37,095 nt of DNA, taken from JAMOAW01 sp039908535 (GTDB taxonomy: Bacteria; Pseudomonadota; Magnetococcia; Magnetococcales; JADFZT01). The stretch covers positions 1 through 37,095 of the forward strand of contig JAMOAW010000022.1 in NCBI GenBank assembly GCA_039908535.1. Direction: 5' to 3'. Below are positions 1 through 11,378 of this stretch, piece after piece (position 1 is the stretch's first letter; each line of letters starts with the position of its first letter). The notes under the pieces were generated by a model. That model made no database searches. It saw nothing but the letters and a program-made list of their open reading frames with translations, and had not been told where the DNA came from. The position numbers and the translations under genes were made by a program.

Positions 1-60
1 AAGTCAAAAGCAAAGTCAAAAGCAAAGTCAAAAGCAAAGTCAAAAGCAAAGTCAAAAGCA
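1..60. repeat. 12-bp tandem repeat, five perfect units
   Basis: The first 60 bases are exactly five copies of AAGTCAAAAGCA. The complementary unit GACTTTGCTTTT recurs inside other copies of the dispersed repeat family: two units near 9860-9890 and one near 27779. The tract is therefore a variable-number module of that family. It touches the window edge, so the true copy number may be larger. Confidence 0.95.
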
Positions 61-125
61 ACACCTTGGAGGCTCTGCCTCCAAACCTCCGCCGGGGAGC
101 GTGACGCTCCCCAGACCCCTCCAAT
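61..125. repeat. Double palindrome element upstream of the kinase gene
   Basis: Two perfect hairpins lie side by side. One is TTGGAGGC-TCT-GCCTCCAA at 66-84. The other is GGGGAGCGT-G-ACGCTCCCC at 94-112. Sequence and layout (G-rich stem, then AGACCCCTCC) resemble the other palindromes in the window, but the stems differ. It is probably a divergent member of the same REP-like family. Its position just upstream of a start codon means it could affect transcription entering the gene, which is inference. Confidence 0.8.
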
Positions 126-153
126 AATACTTTATTGAACACAAATTGGTATA

Positions 154-2361
154 ATGTTGGAACTTCCACGCACCATCGGTAAATATCGTCTGTTATCCCA
201 ATTGGGACAGGGCACCATGGGCACGGTATACCGGGCATTGGACCCCCGAATCGATCGTGTGGTGGCCATCAAGGTGATTCATCAACATCTCCTCTGGGGT
301 GAACATGGCACGGCGGTTATTTCCCGTTTTGAACAAGAGGCCCGCGCCGCTGGACGTTTAATGCATCCTGGCATCGTGCTGATCTTTGAGTATGGACAGG
401 AAAATGGCTCCCCTTTTATCGCTATGGAGTATGTCGAAGGAGCCGACCTCAAAACACTCCAACAAAACCACCGTCCCTTCCCCATAGATTGGGGATTTGA
501 ACTCATCGGACAACTTTTAGACGCCCTCTCCTATGCCCATACCCAGGGGGTAGTGCATCGGGATATTAAACCAGCCAATTTGGTGTTGCACAACACCGGT
601 CGCCTCAAAGTCATGGATTTTGGCATTGCCCGTCTGGAAACCTCCCACATGACCCAAACCGGTTTGATGATGGGCTCCCCTGGATTTATGGCTCCAGAAC
701 AGGTTCAGGGAGAGCGGGTGGATCCGCGCAGCGATCTTTTTTCGGTGGGGGTGATTCTTTACGAACTCCTCACCATGGTCAAACCCTTTATTCAAGACTC
801 CATCGCCGCTACCTGTCAACGCATTCTCACCTATTCTCCCCCTCCCCCTTCTGTTTATAATGCCATGCTGCCAGTTGGCATGGATGACGTGGTTTTAAAG
901 GCCATGGCCAAAGATCGTGAGCAGCGTTTTTCTTCAGCTTTGGAATTTAAACAAGCCATGCTGGGCTGTTTTGGGGGAAGTTTGCGGGTGCAAAGCACTC
1001 TGCCCGATTTGACCATGGATTTGGGTGCTTTTATCAAATCCAGTCAACCCTCTATCCCCACCAGCACCCGTGCCGAGAAAGAAACGCCTACTTTAGAAGA
1101 GCCGCGAACGTTTTCCAAATCCATGCAAACGGCTTACCCCATCGGAAGTGAATCCATCATAAAAGAAATGGAATTTATGGCCATTCCCTTGGAGGAGCTG
1201 CCCACGAATCTGACCGGCGTCGATATTTATCTCCTCTTCGATCGTCAGTTTGTTCTCTTTCAAAGCCGTGCGTTTACTTTAGAGGGGTCGGTGCGCACCC
1301 ATTGGCAAGAGAGTGGCATTCAGCGTATTTTTATTCCTAAAGAGCAATTTGGCGATTATTTGGCGGTTTTTTTTGCTGTGGAGGAGGAGAATGGCATTGA
1401 TTTGCGTTTGCATTATATTCAAAAACGGCTCTATCCAATCAATCGCAACCTATTGATCGCCGAAAGTTCTCCTGCTTTTTCTCTCTATGCCTTTCATGCC
1501 AACCAGTTTATTCCTGTTGTTATTCCCGACTCTCCTGGATTGGGACAGATACCACCACAAGAAAAATTAGCAAAATTTTCTAAACTTTATATTCATTTGC
1601 AAGATTTAGAATCATTTTTTAACTATTTAAATCGCCATTTAGGTGCCACAGCGGTTCGTATTCCCCTCAATCGCCGTGGAGCGGCCTTAGCTCGCGAAAA
1701 AGCCCGCATGGCGGCCTACGCCCTTTTTAACAGTCCCAAAGTTCGCGAAGCCTTGTGTGTGGTTAAAGAGACGGTTGTAGATCTTTTAGAGTTGGTCATT
1801 GCCAATCCCGACACCTATTATGCCATGCTGGCGGTTTCGGATTTAGACTCCAACACCTATATTCATTCCACCAATGTTATGGTGCTCTCTTTAGGGCTTG
1901 GCCATGCCATGGGGTATAACCGTGGACAACTGACGGATTTAGGACTTGGGGCCTTTTTGCATGACATTGGCAAACGGGATATCAACCCAAAACTGTTGTT
2001 AAAACGCGAAGCCGTTACCGATCGTCAATATGAGACCTTAAAAGAGCATGTTTTGTTAGGCACCGCCTTTTGTCAATTACGACCCGAAATTCCCGATTCG
2101 GTTACCCGCATCGTATCGCAGCATCACGAACGCCTGGATGGGAGTGGTTATCCCATGGGGTTGACCAAATTTGAATTGGAGGAGATGGGACAGATTGTGG
2201 CCATTATGGAGATTTACGACGCCATGACCAGCCATCAACCCTACCGCAAAGCCTTCACCCCCTTTCAAGCCATGACACAAATTAGGCAGATGAAGAATGG
2301 GTTAAATCAAAAAATGGTTTCTTTATTTATTCGCCAGCTCGGCATGCAGATTATGTCTTAA
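154..2361 (+). CDS. Ser/Thr protein kinase fused to an HD-GYP phosphodiesterase domain
   Basis: This 735-residue cytoplasmic protein has no evident membrane segment. Residues about 10-270 form a Hanks-type kinase with glycine loop GQGTMG, catalytic Lys40, HRDIKPANL (Asp137), DFG (155-157) and APE (180-182), so it should be active. Residues about 340-500 look like two degenerate copies of the small domain that often precedes HD-GYP modules. The C-terminus is an HD-GYP domain with HSTNV, HDIGK (His603-Asp604), HHERLDGSGYP (from His657) and YDAMT. This is the motif set of c-di-GMP phosphodiesterases. By inference, a kinase signal is joined to c-di-GMP turnover on one chain. The start is the first ATG before the kinase fold, and its ribosome site is weak. 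The stop codon TAA is the first three bases of a dispersed repeat copy. Confidence 0.9.
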   Translation: MLELPRTIGKYRLLSQLGQGTMGTVYRALDPRIDRVVAIKVIHQHLLWGEHGTAVISRFEQEARAAGRLMHPGIVLIFEYGQENGSPFIAMEYVEGADLKTLQQNHRPFPIDWGFELIGQLLDALSYAHTQGVVHRDIKPANLVLHNTGRLKVMDFGIARLETSHMTQTGLMMGSPGFMAPEQVQGERVDPRSDLFSVGVILYELLTMVKPFIQDSIAATCQRILTYSPPPPSVYNAMLPVGMDDVVLKAMAKDREQRFSSALEFKQAMLGCFGGSLRVQSTLPDLTMDLGAFIKSSQPSIPTSTRAEKETPTLEEPRTFSKSMQTAYPIGSESIIKEMEFMAIPLEELPTNLTGVDIYLLFDRQFVLFQSRAFTLEGSVRTHWQESGIQRIFIPKEQFGDYLAVFFAVEEENGIDLRLHYIQKRLYPINRNLLIAESSPAFSLYAFHANQFIPVVIPDSPGLGQIPPQEKLAKFSKLYIHLQDLESFFNYLNRHLGATAVRIPLNRRGAALAREKARMAAYALFNSPKVREALCVVKETVVDLLELVIANPDTYYAMLAVSDLDSNTYIHSTNVMVLSLGLGHAMGYNRGQLTDLGLGAFLHDIGKRDINPKLLLKREAVTDRQYETLKEHVLLGTAFCQLRPEIPDSVTRIVSQHHERLDGSGYPMGLTKFELEEMGQIVAIMEIYDAMTSHQPYRKAFTPFQAMTQIRQMKNGLNQKMVSLFIRQLGMQIMS

Positions 2362-2406
2362 AAAAAAGAGGGGGTCTGGGGGATTCATCCCCCAGGGTTT
2401 TGATTT
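2362..2406. terminator. Palindromic repeat between convergent genes, likely bidirectional terminator
   Basis: The hairpin CTGGGGGAT-TC-ATCCCCCAG (2376-2395) is flanked by an A-run on its left and GGGTTTTGATTT on its right. Read on either strand it gives a G/C stem followed by U-rich RNA. It lies between the convergent kinase/HD-GYP and NACHT genes, which suits a two-way terminator. The same module recurs through the window, for example at 7013-7032 in inverted orientation and 18101-18120 in the same orientation. Confidence 0.7.
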
Positions 2407-2429
2407 AAAAAAAAAATAGAAGATATCTT

Positions 2430-5548
<3,119 letters not shown>

Positions 5549-5552
<4 letters not shown>

Positions 5553-6952
5553 CTTGAGGTATTATCCAGATATTGACTTAAAAGATCAGGATTATTATGA
5601 AATGTATTTGCAAATTTTTCAAAGAAAACATTCATCGACTTGCTCTTCCAGGCTCCAACGCGCACAATACGAAATCGATCTTTGTCCATTGGGGATGAGG
5701 AGGTTGAATGCAGCAAAGGATTTTCCAAAATATGATGCAAATAGGCTTGGCGTTGATTGTTAAAATCTGTTTCACCTCGCATCACCTGTAACAAGTCAAC
5801 TAAAACATCTGACGAAAATTGTTGCAAAAGTTCATAGGCATCTGGGAAAAAATAGCGTAAGAGATGGACCAATATCAAGCGTTCGTCTCTCTTTTGCTCT
5901 GGCGTGCCACCATTATAATAAAAATTTCTGTAGTGTCTGAAGCCGTTGAGAAAATTTTTGATCGCTCGCGGATTGGCGGGCAGCATGTCGACTAAATCCG
6001 ATTGTAAATATTCTATCCCTGCAAAAAATTTTTCTTTAAATAAATCGGTAATGATCGGTTTAGGCAAGATTAAATTCACCTGAAACAATTTTTCCACATA
6101 TTGTGCCGCCTCTTGTGGGGTATATTTACCCGCCACTTCCACCGCTTGTTCCACATGCACCCGATCCAACCCAAACACAAAAACACAATACCGGCTTGAA
6201 AGATATAATTTAATCGATTCCAGCAGGGCAAACACCACCTCGTTGCTGCACCGGTCCAAATCATCAATAAAGATCACCAAGCGACCTTCGTTATCTGCTT
6301 TTGGCGATACCAATAATTTAATGGCCGCTTCAAAATGTAAATAAAAACGCTGCGAATCCAAAGGATGGAGAAAATTATCTTTTAATCGTGCTTCATTGGA
6401 TTCTTTGAGGGTTTTGGTGATGGTGCTGAAAGCACCAAAACGGCTAAAGCCAATCATCTGCATCGCGGTATCCGCTAAGTTGGCTATTCCTTGCATCCCT
6501 GCTTCTGCATAGACCTGAACCGTTGAATCTTTATCCAATACTTTTTTTTCCCCACCCAATTGAGCGCGAATTTCGTGTAGTAAGGGAATAACGGGATTGA
6601 GGTCGTGTTGAAATTGCCAGGGATTAAACCAAACGCATTTAGTGGTATATTTACTATGAGAGTCTTTTTTTTGCTCTATCCATGATTTTAATAATGCACT
6701 ACTTAATTCTGGAAAGGTTTCGTTATGAAAAAAAGAAGCCATCTCGCTTTGCAGCGGATTTCCCCCCAAACAGTGCATCAATGTCTTCAGCATCGACGTT
6801 TTCCCAGCACCCCACCGACCAGAAATGGTCAGGGTAAAGGGAGGATCGGCTTCGGTGATTAGGTTTAACGTCTGTAGGGCGAAATTTTCGTAGCCCAGCA
6901 ATTCAATGGCGGTAGTCCATTCATCATTTTTTATGGGCGTTACAATAGACAT
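5549..6952 (-). CDS. KAP-family P-loop NTPase, first gene of the NTPase pair
   Basis: A KAP NTPase of about 467 residues. Counting from the upstream ATG at 6967, Walker A is GRWGAGKTS (residues 50-58). The KAP-typical aromatic stretch VWFNPWQF follows, then Walker B RLVIFIDDLDRC near 230 with VFVFGLDR just after. NPRAIKNFLNGF near 310 fits the family's later conserved helix. Many KAP proteins have membrane helices inserted in the NTPase domain. Here the region between Walker A and B shows no clear one, so the protein may be soluble. I prefer the ATG at 6952, because GAAGG (6961-6965) sits 8 bases upstream; the ATG at 6967 is possible. It ends in an ATGA overlap with the NACHT gene. KAP proteins include F-plasmid PifA, which excludes phage T7, supporting a defence role by analogy only. 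Confidence 0.86.
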
Positions 6953-6989
6953 AAGAGGAACCTTCATTCATTTTGACAAATAACATATG

Positions 6990-7062
6990 GGCAAAAAGTC
7001 AAAATCAAAACCCTGGGGGATGAATCCCCCAGACCCCCTCTTTTTTTTAATAATTTAAGATT
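6990..7062. repeat. Dispersed palindromic repeat between KAP gene and dnaA
   Basis: The module is in the minus orientation: hairpin CTGGGGGATGAATCCCCCAG at 7013-7032, then ACCCCC and a T-run, preceded by GCAAAAAGTCAAAATCAAAA. It is the reverse complement of the copy at 2362-2406. The rest of the 6968-7263 gap shows no gene and no perfect DnaA box that I can find. It must hold the divergent promoters of the KAP-NACHT operon and dnaA. Confidence 0.85.
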
Positions 7063-7263
7063 GGGGGGCTCTTCCTCTCTTCCCACTCCTCAGAAAAATC
7101 GAGTAGAACGACATCAGCCAATGGTTGCCTAAAACGAGAAAATATGGTATAGGAGATTAAGAAAAAAGTCAAAATAAACCGGGATCGTTAAAATTCATCC
7201 CGCATTCAAGCTTAACCTCTCCCCCAACGCGGCCTTAAACCGTACAGGGAACGGAATCCATAC

Positions 7264-8604
7264 ATGAACGAACTTTGGTCAAAAGCACTGGCGAGCGTCA
7301 AGGATCAAGTATCTCCACAAGTCTTCGAAATGTGGATACAACCCCTAAAAATTGGCTCCCGCACCGAAGATGGACGCGTGCAAATTTTTGCAGGAAATAA
7401 TTTTTCGGCCGATTATGTCCAAAACCATTACAGTCAAATTCTCGAAAACTGCCTCTCCTCACTGACCGGTTCCCCGGTTCGTCTTGTCTACAGCGTCGAT
7501 CCCAACCTACTACAAAAAATTCCCGATCGCATCGCCGAGCCCCCCCCCACCAAAGAGAGCAAACCCTGGCAGGAAATCGCCGTTGAAATTGGCCTGGATC
7601 CCCGCTATACCTTTGACTCCTACGTGGTCGGAGGATGCAATCAATTCGCCCATGCCGCTGCCGCACGGGTGGCCGATGCCCCAGCCGCCGCCTATAATCC
7701 CCTTTTTATTCACGGCGGGGTCGGCTTGGGCAAAACCCATATCCTGCACGCCATCGGCAATCATCTGGTCCAAACACGCCCTGAATTAAAAGTGCTTTAT
7801 ATCTCCTCTGAAAAATTTATGACCCAATTGATCAACTCGTTGCGTTTTGATCGGGTTTTCGACTTTAAAGAAAATTTCCGCACCGTCGACATTTTACTCG
7901 TCGACGATATTCAATTTATCGCTGGAAAAAAAGCCACTCAAGAAGAATTTTTCCATACTTTTAACGCCTTATTCGAAACCAACAAACAAATTATCCTCTC
8001 TTCTGACAGCTTTCCATCGGAAATCGAACACCTGGAAGAGAGATTGCGCTCTCGGTTTGGCTGGGGTCTGGTGGCCGATATTCACTCACCTGACCTGGAA
8101 ACCCGGGTGGCCATCTTGAAAAAAAAGGCCTCTTTGGACGGCCTTGAAATCTCTGACGATGTGGCCTTTTTTCTGGCCGATGTGGTCAAAACCAATGTGC
8201 GCGAACTCGAAGGAGCCCTCATTCGCGTTTCAGCTCTCGCCTCTCTGACCAAAAAAAATATTACCCTATCCTTGGTAAAAGATTGTATGCGCAGCATGGT
8301 GCGCAACCAAGAAAAATCTATCACCATCGAAAATATTCAAAAAATCGTCTCATCTTATTATAAAATTCGACCGACAGATATCCGCTCTGACAAACGTTCC
8401 CGGCTGTTTAGTCATCCCCGACAGGTGGCCATGTATCTTTGCAAACAATTGACCAAACACTCCTACCCAGAGATCGGCCACCAATTTGGCAATAAAGACC
8501 ACACCACCGTTTTATATGCCGTGCGCCAAATTGAAAAGAAAAAAGAGTTGGACCCTACTTTGTCCGAAGAGGTGGAAGCACTCACGGAAATGTTGAGCAA
8601 ATGA
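7264..8604 (+). CDS. dnaA: Chromosomal replication initiator protein DnaA
   Basis: This 446-residue protein binds DnaA boxes and melts the origin. Residues 1-75 form the N-terminal helicase-interaction domain. The AAA+ core has Walker A GGVGLGKT (151-158) and Walker B LLVDD (211-215). Sensor and arginine-finger regions include LRSRFGWGL. The C-terminal DNA-binding domain has HPRQVAMYLCKQL and the signature GNKDHTTVLYAV. The length is standard for the family. It heads dnaA-dnaN-recF-gyrB, a classical order, although repeats separate the later genes. The coding strand is C-rich, which is unusual for a gene co-oriented with replication and suggests that the fork meets it head-on. Confidence 0.98.
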   Translation: MNELWSKALASVKDQVSPQVFEMWIQPLKIGSRTEDGRVQIFAGNNFSADYVQNHYSQILENCLSSLTGSPVRLVYSVDPNLLQKIPDRIAEPPPTKESKPWQEIAVEIGLDPRYTFDSYVVGGCNQFAHAAAARVADAPAAAYNPLFIHGGVGLGKTHILHAIGNHLVQTRPELKVLYISSEKFMTQLINSLRFDRVFDFKENFRTVDILLVDDIQFIAGKKATQEEFFHTFNALFETNKQIILSSDSFPSEIEHLEERLRSRFGWGLVADIHSPDLETRVAILKKKASLDGLEISDDVAFFLADVVKTNVRELEGALIRVSALASLTKKNITLSLVKDCMRSMVRNQEKSITIENIQKIVSSYYKIRPTDIRSDKRSRLFSHPRQVAMYLCKQLTKHSYPEIGHQFGNKDHTTVLYAVRQIEKKKELDPTLSEEVEALTEMLSK

Positions 8605-8675
8605 TTTCATTTTAAACATCTATTTTTAATTTTTACTTAAATTAAATTTAATTCAATAAAAATCGAGGAAATCCA

Positions 8676-9797
8676 ATGGACCTGTATATCGATCGTGATC
8701 CGTTTTTAAAAATTTTAAGTCGCATCCAGTCGGTAGCCGAACGCCGCAACACCATTCCCATCCTTGCCAATACCTTACTCACGGCCCAGGAGGGTCGCCT
8801 GTTTTTGGCCGCCACCGATCTGGAGGTCTCGCTTCTCACCTCTTGTGCCGCCGATGTTCAAACCGAAGGGTGTTTGTCGGTATCGGCACGCAAACTGTTC
8901 GATATCGTTCGCGAATTGCCCAGCGAGCCAGTACGGCTGCGCATGGACACGTGCGATCGCATCCATTTAACCTGCGGCAAGGCCCGTTTTAACTTGGTTG
9001 GATTGCCCGGCGACCAATTTCCAGAGTTACCCAAACCCGATGGCCTGATCAAAATGCCCCTGGCCAGCGATGTGTTACGCGCCATGTTTGCCAAAACCCA
9101 TTTTGCCATGTCGCAAGAAGAGTCGCGTTTTACTTTAAATGGCATTTTTATCGTGGTCGACCCAGGAGAAAATCCCAACGATCCCTGTTGTTTGCGTATG
9201 GTGGCCACCGATACGCACCGCTTGTCTTTGGCAAAGACCAATTTAGAAATCTCTCTGGAAGAACCCATCTCTGCCATTATTCCCCGCAAAGCAGTGGTTG
9301 AAGCACGCAAAATATTGGATGAAGAGACACAACCATTGGAATTGGTATTGGGATCTACTCATATTCAATTTATCAGACCAGAGATTACGCTGATCTCCAA
9401 ACTTGTCGAAGGTCGTTTTCCAAATTATAACAAGGTCATCCCCACCAACAACGACATCCGCTTGGATATAGACAAAGAACACCTCTTAAGTGTGGTTCGG
9501 CGCATGATTGTGCTTTCTAACGAAAAATCCCACGGCATTCGCACCAAAATCAACCAAGAGACCATGAAAGTCAGCACCACCAATCCCGAACAAGAGGCCG
9601 CCGATGAAGAGATGTCCATTCGGTACACCGGAGAACCCATCACGTTGGGATTTAACGCCCGCTACCTACAAGAAATTCTCGCCGCCATTGATGGAACAGA
9701 TATTTGTCTACGTATTCAAAACCATGAATCATCGGTTTTGATTGAAGATCCCCAGAACAATAATTGCCTCTTCGTTCTGATGCCCATGCGGGTTTAA
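8676..9797 (+). CDS. dnaN: DNA polymerase III beta subunit (sliding clamp)
   Basis: This 373-residue clamp has a typical N-terminus (MDLYIDRDPFLKILSRIQSV, then ERRNTIPILANTLL) and C-terminus (FVLMPMRV). The middle contains ATDTHRLSLAK, a hallmark of the family. It forms the ring that tethers DNA polymerase III to DNA. The ribosome site GAGGAAA precedes the ATG. It follows dnaA after a 71-base AT-rich gap and is probably co-transcribed with it. The gap to recF beyond it is filled with palindromic repeats. Confidence 0.98.
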   Translation: MDLYIDRDPFLKILSRIQSVAERRNTIPILANTLLTAQEGRLFLAATDLEVSLLTSCAADVQTEGCLSVSARKLFDIVRELPSEPVRLRMDTCDRIHLTCGKARFNLVGLPGDQFPELPKPDGLIKMPLASDVLRAMFAKTHFAMSQEESRFTLNGIFIVVDPGENPNDPCCLRMVATDTHRLSLAKTNLEISLEEPISAIIPRKAVVEARKILDEETQPLELVLGSTHIQFIRPEITLISKLVEGRFPNYNKVIPTNNDIRLDIDKEHLLSVVRRMIVLSNEKSHGIRTKINQETMKVSTTNPEQEAADEEMSIRYTGEPITLGFNARYLQEILAAIDGTDICLRIQNHESSVLIEDPQNNNCLFVLMPMRV

Positions 9798-9803
9798 ATT
9801 TTA

Positions 9804-10095
9804 AACCGTTCATATATTAATAAAAAAAAGGGGTCTGGGGGATTGCCCCCAGGGTTTTGTTTTTGACTTTGCTTTTGACTTTGCTTTTGAATTCGGTTTT
9901 GCTTTCTTCAAATAGCAGGGGGGTTGGGGGATGCAATCCCCCAAGGTCTTGTTTTTGATGTATCGGAAAAATAAAAATCAAGACCTTGGGGGGCGGAGAA
10001 CCGCCCCCCAATCCCCCCACCCTTTTCTTTTAATACTTAAAAAAAAAGAGGGGATTTGGAGGATTCATCCCCCAAGGTATTTGCTTTTTTTACAA
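9804..10095. repeat. Composite of four palindromic repeat modules (dnaN-recF gap)
   Basis: The gap of more than 300 bases holds no gene. In order, it contains AACCGTTCATATATTAATA and a hairpin CTGGGGG-ATTG-CCCCCAG. Two GACTTTGCTTTT units and a linker with GAATTCGGTTTTGC follow. Then come hairpin TTGGGGGAT-GCA-ATCCCCCAA, linker GATGTATCGGAAAAATAAAA and hairpin TTGGGGGGCGG-AGAA-CCGCCCCCCAA. Last is a weaker copy of the GGATTCATCC module. This is the fullest example of the element in the window. It may uncouple recF transcription from dnaN. Confidence 0.9.
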
Positions 10096-10129
10096 GAAAA
10101 AACATAGGAATACGGTTACTTTTCGCAAC

Positions 10130-11239
10130 ATGCATTTAGAATCCCTACGTATCCGCCATTTTCGCAATATAACCTCCGCAAGCCTGGAGTTTCAACCAGG
10201 TGTTCATTTAATAACGGGTGGCAATGGTCAGGGCAAGAGCAACCTTTTAGAGGCAATTGGTCTGCTGGCCAGTGGTCGTTCTTTTCGACGTGCCCCGCCC
10301 ATGATTATGCGTCAATTTGGGCAACCTTTGTTCGCACTCCACGCATGCACGCAATTTCAAGGTTTAAGCCATCAATTGGATTTTATCGGCCAGGATAAGC
10401 GACAACTGGCGCGCTTGGATGGTAAGGCACTGGCCGCCTCTTCGGCCTTGGGACAAATTTTAGCGGCGGTGATTTTTACCCCCCAAACCATGCGCTTGAC
10501 ATCAGACGGTCCAGCTGGACGACGGGCCTTTCTGGATTGGATCGTTTTTACACGCAATCAAGATCATGTCGTTTTATCTCGTGATTATCTATTGGCTTTA
10601 AAAACCCGTCATCAACTGCTGCGTCGCGGTCAAATTGACCTGCGCGAATTAAATGCCTGGGAAGATCAACTGGCGCGCTTAGGCGTAAAAATTTCACAAC
10701 GCCGCCATGCCGTGCTGGAGCCTCTCCAGCGCTGTTTGGCCCCCTTTTTGGAGCTTCTCTCTTTGGAAGAGGCAAAAATCCAGGTTATTTTGTCCAGTGC
10801 CCATAAACAAACAGAACAAACATGGCTAAATCAAGAAGAATCCATTAAACTACAGATGGAGCTGTTGCATAAAAATCGCGAAGTCGATCGACGTTCTGGT
10901 ACCACCTCTTGTGGACCACATCGCGAAGATTTACTCTTCATTTTAAAAGATCATCCCTTAGCGCGGATTGGCTCACAAGGGCAACAAAAACGATTCATTT
11001 TGGCCTTAAAAATGGCTGAAGCGGCTTTATTGGAAGAAAAACTTGGCGAACCACCCCTGTTACTATTGGATGATCCCATCGCCGAGTTGGATATGCCCGG
11101 GATAGAAACACTGACGAAACTGCTTGAATTATCAAAAAATCAGGTTTTCTTAGCCACTTGTGATGCCCAAAGAGTACCATGGGGCAAAAATGTCGGTCAT
11201 ATTTTGGTTGAACAGGGGCAGTTTCATGTAAAAAATTAG
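10130..11239 (+). CDS. recF: DNA replication and repair protein RecF
   Basis: This 369-residue SMC-like ATPase loads RecA at gaps together with RecO and RecR. It starts with the typical MHLESLRIRHFRNI. Walker A is GGNGQGKSNLLEAIG. The signature region is RIGSQGQQKRFILALKMAEA, and Walker B is LLLLDDPIAELD. The length matches the family. The ribosome site is weak. It is the third gene of the dnaA cluster, but composite repeats lie on both sides, so it may have its own promoter. Confidence 0.96.
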   Translation: MHLESLRIRHFRNITSASLEFQPGVHLITGGNGQGKSNLLEAIGLLASGRSFRRAPPMIMRQFGQPLFALHACTQFQGLSHQLDFIGQDKRQLARLDGKALAASSALGQILAAVIFTPQTMRLTSDGPAGRRAFLDWIVFTRNQDHVVLSRDYLLALKTRHQLLRRGQIDLRELNAWEDQLARLGVKISQRRHAVLEPLQRCLAPFLELLSLEEAKIQVILSSAHKQTEQTWLNQEESIKLQMELLHKNREVDRRSGTTSCGPHREDLLFILKDHPLARIGSQGQQKRFILALKMAEAALLEEKLGEPPLLLLDDPIAELDMPGIETLTKLLELSKNQVFLATCDAQRVPWGKNVGHILVEQGQFHVKN

Positions 11240-11240
11240 G

Positions 11241-11365
11241 GATTAAAAATAAAGACCTTGGGGGGCGGAGAACCGCCCCCCAATCCACCCCACCCTTCTT
11301 TTTCATTCTTAAAAAAAAGAGGGGGTTTGGGGGATTCATCCCCCAAGGTTTTGCCTTTGATTTTG
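11241..11365. repeat. Palindromic repeat modules between recF and gyrB
   Basis: Two modules stand in the plus orientation. The first is TTGGGGGGCGG-AGAA-CCGCCCCCCAA with a C-rich tail. The second is A8-GAGGGGG followed by TTGGGGGAT-TC-ATCCCCCAA and AGGTTTTG. They begin within a few bases of the recF stop and end close to the gyrB ribosome site (GGAGA). Only the proximal gyrB leader is free of repeat. Confidence 0.88.
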
Positions 11366-11378
11366 ATTTGGAGAAAAC

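Noticed and set aside
6968..7263. Origin of replication directly upstream of dnaA
   Set aside because: No DnaA-box match was found there, and the skew change is at 22.6 kb. I could not scan exhaustively, so a weak origin cannot be excluded.
9804..10095. CRISPR-like array in the spaced G-rich repeats
   Set aside because: The units differ in sequence, spacing is irregular, the linkers are themselves conserved across copies, and no cas genes are present.
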